Assembly (NCBI GenBank): GCA_020446425.1
Contig: JAGRES010000013.1
Span: 186,001-250,000, forward strand
Reading direction: 5' to 3'
DNA: 64,000 bases
Source of the DNA: Sphingobium sp.
Lineage (GTDB): Bacteria; Pseudomonadota; Alphaproteobacteria; Sphingomonadales; Sphingomonadaceae
Shown here: positions 16,998-24,182 of the stretch, one piece after another
How the letters are laid out: every line of letters begins with the position of its first letter
Numbering within the stretch: position 1 is the first letter of the stretch
The notes under the pieces: model-generated
Databases searched by the model: none
The model's input: only the letters and a program-made list of their open reading frames with translations
What the model was told of the DNA's origin: nothing
Translations under genes and position numbers: made by a program

Positions 16998-18110
16998 TCA
17001 CCCGGCGGCCCGTGTCAAAGCGAGATAGGCATTTGTTTCGGCGTCCACATCGCCCAGCAAAGATACCAAGGCAAAAACGCGTTTGAATGCCTGGCCCACC
17101 AGCAGTTCCTCGGTCGTGCCGATACCGCCATGCAGCTGTACCGCTTCCTCACCGATGTGCAGCGCCGCTTGCGATATATAGGCTTTGGCGCCGTATATCG
17201 CCGCATCGCGTTCCGGTGTCCCCAGCTTCTGACCGGCAGCACGATAGAGCTGCGAGCGGCTTAATTCAGCCTTTGCATAACAATCCGCCATACGATGCTG
17301 GATCGCTTGGAAGCTACCCAATGGCTGTCCAAACTGCTTACGCGTCTTGAGGTAATCGAGCGTCTCGCGCGACATCATCGACATCAAACCAACAAGCTCG
17401 CCACATATATAGAGACGCGCATTCATCAGCAATGTCTGGAGCACGCTCGCTCCTCCATCCATGATGCGCGCCGGTACCTTGTTAAAATCAATATTGCTCG
17501 CAACCGATCCATCGGTGAGGCGATAGTTGTGGAAGGCCAGCCCTTCTGAACTCGCATCGACAAGAAACAACCTGATAACGCCATCCGCACTGTCTTTGGC
17601 AGCTACAACAAGGTCGGTAGCAAAGCTTCCCCCCATCACAATCTGTTTGCTGCCCGAAAGCGTCGCCTCGCCATCGGAGCTGACAACCGCCTGTGTCGTT
17701 ATGGCGTCGACGTTGAATCGTGAGCGGGCCTCGAACACCGCGAGCGCAGCAAACCGCTCGCCGGATATCAGCTGGGGAAGCAGCTCGCTCTTTTGCGCAT
17801 CCGTGCCTGCTTCCTGAAGCGCGCCCGCCCCCATGATGACGCATGGCAAAATTGGCTCGGCGGCGACATAGCTGCCAAATATTTCGGCTACCGTGATCAG
17901 GTCCGTATCAGAGCCCCCGAGGCCACCAGCGTCTTCGGGAAGTGCGAAGGCCAGCAGGCCCATATCCGCCAGCATGGCCCAATGATCGCGCGAAAAGCCA
18001 TCGGCTTGGCGAATATAGGCAAGGCGCTTTACTGCGTCATAATGGTCGGCTCCATAGCGAAGCACCAGGTCACGCAATAAAGCCTGCTCTTCTGTCAGGT
18101 CGAAATTCAA
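16998..18110 (-). CDS. acyl-CoA dehydrogenase
   Basis: A 370-residue flavoprotein of the acyl-CoA dehydrogenase fold: MNFDLTEEQALLRDLVLRYG N-terminal helices, LPEDAGGLGGSDTDL, a central beta domain, and the C-terminal helical bundle with KQFGQPLGSFQAIQHRMADCY and LHGGIGTTEELLVGQAFKR. The length is at the short end, typical of alpha2beta2 ACADs that act on bulky CoA esters, which normally need a second ACAD-type subunit. The disrupted ACAD at 20949 could have been such a partner. First gene of a minus-strand run with EthD and ferredoxin genes. Confidence 0.88.
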   Translation of the reverse strand: MNFDLTEEQALLRDLVLRYGADHYDAVKRLAYIRQADGFSRDHWAMLADMGLLAFALPEDAGGLGGSDTDLITVAEIFGSYVAAEPILPCVIMGAGALQEAGTDAQKSELLPQLISGERFAALAVFEARSRFNVDAITTQAVVSSDGEATLSGSKQIVMGGSFATDLVVAAKDSADGVIRLFLVDASSEGLAFHNYRLTDGSVASNIDFNKVPARIMDGGASVLQTLLMNARLYICGELVGLMSMMSRETLDYLKTRKQFGQPLGSFQAIQHRMADCYAKAELSRSQLYRAAGQKLGTPERDAAIYGAKAYISQAALHIGEEAVQLHGGIGTTEELLVGQAFKRVFALVSLLGDVDAETNAYLALTRAAG

Positions 18111-18202
18111 ACCTGCTTCCCCTATCCTTCACCTGCGGTATTTCACCGCATGGCATCCTCTTGCTTGCAACCGAATATGCATTGGGCGCGCCCAAATGCA
18201 GC

Positions 18203-18218
18203 CTGCATTTTCCGATAG
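18203..18218. promoter_or_regulatory. degenerate lux-box-like element
   Basis: The reverse complement, CTATCGGAAAATGCAG, matches the 14617 element (CTGTTGGAAACGACAG) at 11 of 16 positions, including CT.T.GGAAA and CAG. It lies between the divergent ACAD (16998) and LuxR (18330) genes. One half-site is imperfect (CTA). Confidence 0.3.
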
Positions 18219-18246
18219 TTTGGCACTTGCCATGAAGCGGGAAACA

Positions 18247-18272
18247 AAAACCTGTGACTAGTGATAGGTTTT
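18247..18272. promoter_or_regulatory. inverted repeat, possible autoregulatory lux-box
   Basis: AAAACCT (18247-18253) and AGGTTTT (18266-18272) are separated by 12 bases. The core ACCTG-N10-TAGGT resembles a 20-base lux box with one mismatch (TAG for CAG). It lies 58 bases upstream of the LuxR-family gene. Confidence 0.4.
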
Positions 18273-18329
18273 CCCCCAGTTACGGCCACCAACCTTGCCG
18301 GGCAGCACGCGAAGGTGTAGTTTGCAATC

Positions 18330-19208
18330 ATGGAGAGATCAGGTGATAAGCTCGTCGCCTGCCGGAATGACGATCGTAGATTGGAAAACGACGCGGTCGA
18401 TCTGCATTCAAGCAGGCATTATGCAACATCTATTGCATCGGTCGCCGACATTAAGCTGGCGGCGATTGCTCTGCGTGACCTTGCCGAAACGCTTGGAAAC
18501 CTCAGAGTCGCCGCGTGCGCCAATATCGCGTCGAAAATACCAATGTGCGACGCCGAAGGAGATGTGTTGGCATCCTCCATTTTCGGTTGGCCCGCATCGA
18601 AGGAGCAATGGTGGAAGAAGCCGCTATTGGCGCTCAGCTCCCCCCTTACCTTTGCCTGCCGTTATGAAAACGAACCTTTCTGGGCGAATGCCGAAGGCAT
18701 ATACACGCGCGCGCCCAATCCACTTCTGGATCAGGCGGACCTCTCACTTTTCCGTGAGGAAGTGAATGCCAGCTCGGTCATCGTCGTGCCGATTCACATG
18801 GCGTTCGGTCAGATTGGCGCTGTCAGCTTTTCGCCGATAGACAGCAGCCGCGATGATCTTTCGGAAGAATATGAACTATATGCCGACACGCTGGAATATC
18901 ATACCCGCCGGTTCATCAATGGTTATACCCGGGTTGCCAGCCATCGCCCATGGATCCCGAAAAACTGCCGCCTGTCCAAACGCGAGGTAGAGTGCCTCCG
19001 CTGGGCGGCGGTAGGCAAAACCGATGTGGAAATAGCACTGATATTGGAGCGCAGTTGCGCAACGGTACGCTTTCACATCCATAATGCCGCCACCAAGCTT
19101 GAGGCCGTCAACCGCAGCCAGACCGTGTTCAAGGCTACGCAGTTGGGCTATCTCGGTAATGTTGCGGCAGTAACAAACCCCGGCGTGCAGGAAGCTGGTC
19201 ACGCCTGA
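18330..19208 (+). CDS. LuxR-family transcriptional regulator (orphan)
   Basis: A 292-residue regulator. Residues ~214-275 form a LuxR/GerE helix-turn-helix very close to quorum-sensing LuxR proteins (RLSKREVECLRWAAVGKTDVEIALIL...TVRFHIHNAATKLEAVNRSQTVFKATQLG). The N-terminal ~200 residues are compatible with an autoinducer-binding-like fold (WPASKEQWWKKP, ENEPFW, VIVVPIHMAFGQIGAVSFSP), but the usual Y/D ligand contacts are not clear. No luxI-type synthase is seen in the window, so it may sense a pathway intermediate. Several CTG-N10-CAG dyads in the window could be its operators, including one before this gene. A strong hairpin follows the stop. Confidence 0.82.
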   Translation: MERSGDKLVACRNDDRRLENDAVDLHSSRHYATSIASVADIKLAAIALRDLAETLGNLRVAACANIASKIPMCDAEGDVLASSIFGWPASKEQWWKKPLLALSSPLTFACRYENEPFWANAEGIYTRAPNPLLDQADLSLFREEVNASSVIVVPIHMAFGQIGAVSFSPIDSSRDDLSEEYELYADTLEYHTRRFINGYTRVASHRPWIPKNCRLSKREVECLRWAAVGKTDVEIALILERSCATVRFHIHNAATKLEAVNRSQTVFKATQLGYLGNVAAVTNPGVQEAGHA

Positions 19209-19230
19209 CCGGGTTTATGATTGCAACCCC

Positions 19231-19265
19231 TGACAAGGGCGCGCTCTGTGAGCGCGCCCTTGTCA
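19231..19265 (+). terminator. perfect 15-bp hairpin after luxR-type gene
   Basis: TGACAAGGGCGCGCT (19231-19245) and AGCGCGCCCTTGTCA (19251-19265) pair perfectly around a 5-base loop. It starts 23 bases after the LuxR-family stop codon and is terminator-like, although no T-run follows on the plus strand. Confidence 0.55.
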
Positions 19266-19290
19266 TATGCGGCTTCGGCCTGCCGCACCT

Positions 19291-19310
19291 AAAATCTGTT
19301 AAAATCTGTC
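19291..19310. repeat. tandem 10-base repeat upstream of DUF35 gene
   Basis: AAAATCTGTT and AAAATCTGTC lie head to tail, about 83 bases upstream of the DUF35 start. A 10-base period places both copies on the same face of DNA, so a direct-repeat operator is possible; function unknown. Confidence 0.35.
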
Positions 19311-19392
19311 ACAACCTATGCTTTCTTACAGAAGAATTCATGCCCTGCCTCTCCCATAGTGCGCCTTAACGCGGGCCACGACAGGACGAATC

Positions 19393-19797
19393 ATGAGCAG
19401 CACAGCCATTGCAGAGGGGGTCTTCGAGATCCATCCGGAGCCAAAGCTGATCGGGGGCAGAAATCGCCAATCCGGCTGGATCGTCTTTCCCTGCCCTGCG
19501 GATCCCGAACATTGGGAAGAAATTGATCTGCCGCGACAAGGCACATTGTGGTCTTGGACAGTGCAGCGCTTTCGCCCGAAAACGCCACCCTATAAGGGAC
19601 CGGAGGAGTTTGAACCCTTCGCCATCGGTTATGTTGAGCTTCCCGGCGCGACTATTGTCGAAAGCCGCCTGGCAGACGTGGCTTTCGATGACCTGCGCAT
19701 CGGCATGCCAATGAAGCTGACGGCGGTGCCTTTCACGACCGATGACGAAGGCAGACAGGTCATGACGTTCGCCTTTATCCCGGATGGAAAGGCGTAG
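19393..19797 (+). CDS. DUF35 / OB-fold domain protein (thiolase partner)
   Basis: A 134-residue protein with the ChsH2-type DUF35 OB-fold: QGTLWSWTVQRF.PKTPPYKGPEEFEPFAIGYVELPG, then VESRLADVAFDDLRIGMPM. DUF35 proteins normally have an N-terminal CxxC...CxxC zinc ribbon. Only one Cys (in IVFPCPADPEHW) is present here, so the zinc ribbon has been lost. Family members form complexes with thiolases or lipid-transfer-type aldolases, as with ChsH2 and Ltp2 in steroid side-chain degradation. The thiolase-like gene starts 3 bases downstream, which strongly supports complex formation. First gene of the 19393-26287 run. Confidence 0.83.
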   Translation: MSSTAIAEGVFEIHPEPKLIGGRNRQSGWIVFPCPADPEHWEEIDLPRQGTLWSWTVQRFRPKTPPYKGPEEFEPFAIGYVELPGATIVESRLADVAFDDLRIGMPMKLTAVPFTTDDEGRQVMTFAFIPDGKA

Positions 19798-19800
19798 GCG

Positions 19801-20946
19801 ATGCAGGACGTATTCATTATCGGTATCGGCATTCATCCCTTCGGGCGCACGGAGGGTTTGACCGGGTTGCAGCAAGGTGCTTACGCCGCACGCCAAGCTT
19901 TGGCCGATGCCGGTCTGGAATGGCCGGACATGCAGTTCGGATATGGCGGGTCGGATGCAGCCGGCGCAGCTGACGCCATCGTCAATGAGCTGGGACTGAC
20001 CGGCCTTCCTTTCATCAACGTAAAGAACGGCTGTGCAACGGGCGGATCGGCGCTGATCGGCGCGTGGCAGGCAATCGCATCGGGCCAATATGATGTCGGT
20101 ATGGCGCTCGGATTCGACAAGCATCCGCGCGGCGCATTCAATGCGCTGCCCGTCGAATACGGCCTTCCGGACTGGTATGGCGACGCGGGTTTCATGGTCA
20201 CCACGCAATTTTTTGCGATGAAGATACAGCGCTACATGGCCCTTCACGGCATTAGCCCAGTGTCGCTTGGCCGGGTGGCGGAAAAGTCCTTCGCCAATGG
20301 CGCCCATGCCGGTCATGCCTGGCGGCGTTCACCGGTCGATCTCGATACGATCATGCAGAGTCAGATGATCAGTGATCCGCTGACCAAATATATGTTCTGT
20401 TCGCCTGGCGAAGGCGGCGTCTCCCTGATCCTCGCCAGCGAAAAGAAAGCGCGCGAGCTTGGGCGCGACCAGATACGAATCAAATCAGCGGTCGTTCGCA
20501 CGCGTCCCCCTGGATCGTTCGAGGTATTTGCGCCAAGCATAGATATTGAACGCGGCGGCGCGCCCACTCAGCTCGCCAGCAAAGCGGCTTTCGAGATGGC
20601 AGGCATTGGTCCCGAAGATATCGACGTCGCTCAGCTTCAGGATACGGAGTCGGGTGCGGAAATCATGCACATGGCCGAGAACAGCTTTTGCGCCGATGGC
20701 GATCAGGAAGAATGGCTGGCCAATGGCTGGACCAATATTGGCGGGAAGCTGCCAGTTAATACCGACGGCGGATGCATCGCTTGCGGGGAGCCGATCGGCG
20801 CGTCTGGCCTGCGGCAGGTCTATGAGAATGCGGTGCAGCTGCGCGGTCAGGGCGGCGGTCGTCAGGTTCCCGGCGAACCGCGCACGGCCTACTCTCATGT
20901 CTATGGCGCGCCCGGCATCTCCAGCGTGACGATCTTGGAGAAATAG
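19801..20946 (+). CDS. thiolase-fold protein (lipid-transfer/aldolase type)
   Basis: A 381-residue thiolase-superfamily protein (SCP-x/lipid-transfer type). Cys78 in VKNGCATGG occupies the nucleophile position. Two other active-site elements are changed: the usual GHP(L/I)GASG reads GEPIGASG, with Glu330 in place of the His, and the C-terminal Cys-containing loop reads HVYGAPG, with Tyr368 near the Cys position. Such changes are expected in retro-aldolases of the Ltp2 type rather than in Claisen thiolases. The preceding DUF35 gene fits a DUF35/Ltp complex. It probably cleaves a beta-hydroxy- or beta-keto-acyl-CoA side chain; which of the two is unproven. Confidence 0.85.
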   Translation: MQDVFIIGIGIHPFGRTEGLTGLQQGAYAARQALADAGLEWPDMQFGYGGSDAAGAADAIVNELGLTGLPFINVKNGCATGGSALIGAWQAIASGQYDVGMALGFDKHPRGAFNALPVEYGLPDWYGDAGFMVTTQFFAMKIQRYMALHGISPVSLGRVAEKSFANGAHAGHAWRRSPVDLDTIMQSQMISDPLTKYMFCSPGEGGVSLILASEKKARELGRDQIRIKSAVVRTRPPGSFEVFAPSIDIERGGAPTQLASKAAFEMAGIGPEDIDVAQLQDTESGAEIMHMAENSFCADGDQEEWLANGWTNIGGKLPVNTDGGCIACGEPIGASGLRQVYENAVQLRGQGGGRQVPGEPRTAYSHVYGAPGISSVTILEK

Positions 20947-20948
20947 GG

Positions 20949-22157
20949 ATGGACCTTCAATTCTCAGCACAGGACGAAACATTCCGTCAGGAGGTTCGCC
21001 GTTTTCTCGACGAGAACCTGCCACAAAGCCTGCGCGACGGTATGCGCGCGACACCCGGCGTTTTCGTGGAACCCGATATCGGCCAGGAATGGCAGGCCAT
21101 CCTCCACCGCAAGGGCTGGCTCGCCTATAACTGGCCGGAAGATTGCGGCGGTACGGGCTGGAGCCCGATACAACGTTATATTTTCGAGAAGGAATGCGCA
21201 CTCGCCGATGCGCCAAGCCTGCCGGTGCTCAGCCTGAAGCTGCTGGGCCCGGTGATATGCAAGTTCGGCACGCCCGAGCAGAAAGCCCACTATCTGCCCC
21301 GCATATTGGACGGCACGGATTACTGGTGCCAAGGATTTTCCGAACCCGGCTCCGGCTCTGACCTTGCCAGCCTGAAAACCCGCGCAGAGCGCAAAGAGGA
21401 TCATTACCTCATCAATGGCCGCAAGCTGTAGACCACGCATGCGCATCATGCGTCCCATATCTTTTGCCTCGCCAAGACCAGTCAGACGGAAAAGCCGCAG
21501 CGCGCCATCAGTTTCATTCTGGTGGATATGGACCAGCCGGGCGTGGAAGTGCGCCCCATCATTGGCCTTGCGGGCGATCATGAGGTCAACGAGGTGTTCC
21601 TCGACGATGTCACAGCGCCGCTCGACAATCTCGTCGGCGAAGAAGGGCAAGGCTGGACCATCGCGAAATTCCTGCTGGAAAATGAGCGCGGCGGCGCATG
21701 CCATGCGCCCAAATTACTCTCGGACCTCGCCAAGCTGCGCAAGGCGGCGGAAAACCAGCCCGATGGCCGGGGAGGCTCCATGGCCGACGACGTGCTGTAT
21801 ATGACCCGGCTGGCTCACGTCGAACTGGAAGCGCAAGCGCTGGAGATGACTGAGCTGCGTGTGCTGGCGGAAATGGCGAAAGGCCTTCCGCCGGGACCGC
21901 AGACATCCCTCTCCAAAATGGTGGCGTCGACCTTGCGGCAGCAGGTCGATGGACTCGCCGTACAGCTGTATGGCCACACCGGCCTCGCGCTGGAAACGCA
22001 GCGCCCGCTCTATGGTAATGAGAGTCCGGCACCGCTCTATGACAAGGAAGCGCAACTCGCAGCCCCGCGTTATCTTAACAGTCGAGCGTGGACCATTTTT
22101 GGCGGGACAAACGAGATCCAGCGTACGATTATAGCAAAAACCGTTCTCGGACTCTGA
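20949..22157 (+). pseudogene. acyl-CoA dehydrogenase interrupted by an in-frame amber codon
   Basis: One continuous frame of 402 codons encodes a complete ACAD (MDLQFSAQDETFRQEVRRFLDENLP ... FSEPGSGSDLASLKTRA ... FGGTNEIQRTIIAKTVLGL) except for a TAG at 21429-21431, codon 161. The context is INGRKL-stop-TTHAHHA. Family members have Trp here (GxK.W(T/N)), so a single TGG to TAG change explains it. There is no frameshift, and sequence conservation continues on both sides. The first 160 residues alone lack most of the FAD and acyl-CoA site, so the gene is likely inactive unless the codon is suppressed or is a sequencing error. It starts 2 bases after the thiolase stop. Confidence 0.85.
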
Positions 22158-22183
22158 ATGCCGCGAACCATGGGAGAGATAAG

Positions 22184-23146
22184 ATGCAATTGAGCCGTGA
22201 AGCACTGCTCCAGGCCTACCGTCAGATGAAGACAATCCGCATGTTTGAGGAACGCCTTCATGATGAAATCGCACTGGGCGAGATAGCGGGCTTTACCCAT
22301 CTCTATGCCGGACAGGAAGCCTGCGCCGTAGGCGTATGCGAGCATCTGGGGCCGAAAGACTATATCATCTCAACCCATCGCGGGCATGGCCACTGCATCG
22401 CCAAAGGCTGCGATGTGCTGGATATGATGAAGGAAATTTACGGCTCCACCGAAGGCCTGTGCAAGGGCAAAGGCGGTTCGATGCATATTGCCGACGTGAA
22501 CGTTGGTATGCTGGGGGCCAATGGTATCGTAGGCGCAGGCGCACCGATTGCTGTGGGGGCAGGTATCACCGCGAAGAGCAATGGAACGGTCTCGATCGCG
22601 TTCTCAGGCGATGGCGCTTGCAATCAGGGCACCACGTTCGAGGCGATGAACATGGCCGTTGTCCTGAAGCTGCCGGTGATCTTCGTCTTCGAGAATAATC
22701 ATTATTCCGAACATACCGGCGAAGCCTATGCGGTCGGCGCAGAGAGCATGACCACCCGCGCCGCAGCCTTCGGCATGAAGGCGATCAAGGCGAACGGCAT
22801 CGATTTCTTCTCCGTCTATGAGGCGATGCGAGAGCTGATCGAATATTGCACAGCGGGCAACGGCCCGGCCTCCATTGAGCTGGATTGCGAGCGTTTCTAC
22901 GGCCATTTTGAAGGCGACCCGCAACGCTATCGCGGCGAGGGAGAGCTCGACCGCATCAGGGAGGAGCGGGATTGCCTGAAGACTTTCCGCGCCAAGGTGA
23001 CGGAAGCAAAACTGCTCAAAGGCGGCGATCTGGATGCAGTCGACAAGGAAGTCGCCGACCTCATCGACCGGGCAGTCGAGGAAGCCAAGGCCGCAGCCCG
23101 CCCCACCGCCAACGACGTCCTTGAAGACGTCTATATCAGCTACTGA
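22184..23146 (+). CDS. thiamine-pyrophosphate dehydrogenase E1 component, alpha subunit
   Basis: A 320-residue E1 alpha subunit of the pyruvate/acetoin dehydrogenase type. ATG at 22184 follows GGGAGAGATAAG. The thiamine pyrophosphate motif runs from GDG (residues 142-144, GDGACNQG) to NN (171-172, FENNHY). YAGQEACAVG and STHRGHGHCIAKG are further E1 alpha signatures. With the beta subunit it decarboxylates a 2-oxo acid or cleaves acetoin and passes the acyl group to lipoyl-E2. The best overall resemblance is to acetoin dehydrogenase-like complexes. It may process a small fragment released by the thiolase/aldolase encoded upstream. Confidence 0.88.
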   Translation: MQLSREALLQAYRQMKTIRMFEERLHDEIALGEIAGFTHLYAGQEACAVGVCEHLGPKDYIISTHRGHGHCIAKGCDVLDMMKEIYGSTEGLCKGKGGSMHIADVNVGMLGANGIVGAGAPIAVGAGITAKSNGTVSIAFSGDGACNQGTTFEAMNMAVVLKLPVIFVFENNHYSEHTGEAYAVGAESMTTRAAAFGMKAIKANGIDFFSVYEAMRELIEYCTAGNGPASIELDCERFYGHFEGDPQRYRGEGELDRIREERDCLKTFRAKVTEAKLLKGGDLDAVDKEVADLIDRAVEEAKAAARPTANDVLEDVYISY

Positions 23147-23163
23147 CAGAGGGGATCGGAATA

Positions 23164-24180
23164 ATGACACAGAAAATGATCCGCGATGTCATCCGCGATA
23201 CGATCGACGAGGAAATGGCGCGCGATGACAGCCTTATCATGCTCGGCGAAGATATTGTCGGCGGCAATGGTGCACCGGGCGGACCGGAGGCTATTGGCGG
23301 CATCTGGAGTACATCGACTGGCCTGTGGGCCAAATATGGCGCGGACCGGGTGATAGATACGCCGATTTCGGAAGCAGCAATCATCGGCGCGGCGGCGGGT
23401 GCAGCGCTCACCGGCAAGCGGGCCATCGCAGAGATCATGTTCGCGGATTTCATCGGCGTCTGCATGGACCAGATATGGAATCAGATCGCCAAGTTCCGTT
23501 ACATGTTCGGCGGTAAGTCCCGCTGCCCGGTGGTGATCCGCATGCCCTGGGGTGGCGGGTTCAACGCAGCGCCGCAGCACAGCCAGTCGATCCACAGTTT
23601 CGTCACCGCCATGCCCGGCCTCAAGGTCGTCATGCCCTCGACCCCCGCCGACACCAAGGGCCTTCTCACCCAAGCGATCAGGGACGACGACCCGGTCATA
23701 TTTCTGGAGCACAAGGCGCTCTATGGCGTCAAAGGCGAAGTACCGGATGGTGAATATCTGATCCCGTTCGGCCATGCGCGGCAAGTCACGCAAGGCGACG
23801 ACATCACCGTGCTGGCAACCGGCATGATGGTAGGGTTCGCCGAAGCCGCCGCGGCTCAGCTCGCCGAGGACGGCATCGGCTGCGACCTGCTCGACCTGCG
23901 CACCACTAGCCCGCTGGACGAGGAAGCGATCCTCGACAGCGTGGAACGCACCGGACGGCTGCTGATCGTCGATGAAGCGCCGCCGCGTTGCTCGCTGGCG
24001 ACCGACCTGAGCGCACTGGTTTCCAGTAAGGCCTTCGCCTCGCTCAAGTCGCCTATCGAAATGGTGACCGCACCGCACAGCCCCGTACCGTTCGCACGCG
24101 AGCTGGAGTCGGCCTACCTTCCCTCGCCAGAGCGGATCGTGGCGGCGGCCAGCAAGCTGATGGCATACAGGAGGGGTTGA
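23164..24180 (+). CDS. thiamine-pyrophosphate dehydrogenase E1 component, beta subunit
   Basis: A 338-residue E1 beta (transketolase C-terminal type) subunit. It has the N-terminal pyrimidine-binding domain (VMLGEDI-like LIMLGEDIVGG, DTPISEAAIIGAAAGAALTGKRAIAEIMFADF) and the transketolase C domain (DDITVLATGMMVGFAEAAA, DLLDLRTTSPLDEEAILDSVERTGRLLIVDEA). It follows the alpha gene by 17 bases, and the E2 gene follows 2 bases after its stop. Forms an alpha2beta2 E1 heterotetramer. Confidence 0.9.
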   Translation: MTQKMIRDVIRDTIDEEMARDDSLIMLGEDIVGGNGAPGGPEAIGGIWSTSTGLWAKYGADRVIDTPISEAAIIGAAAGAALTGKRAIAEIMFADFIGVCMDQIWNQIAKFRYMFGGKSRCPVVIRMPWGGGFNAAPQHSQSIHSFVTAMPGLKVVMPSTPADTKGLLTQAIRDDDPVIFLEHKALYGVKGEVPDGEYLIPFGHARQVTQGDDITVLATGMMVGFAEAAAAQLAEDGIGCDLLDLRTTSPLDEEAILDSVERTGRLLIVDEAPPRCSLATDLSALVSSKAFASLKSPIEMVTAPHSPVPFARELESAYLPSPERIVAAASKLMAYRRG

Positions 24181-24182
24181 GC

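Noticed and set aside
20949..22157. A frameshift as the cause of the split ACAD
   Set aside because: Both halves are in the same frame and conserved sequence runs straight through; only one codon (TAG) differs from the expected Trp.
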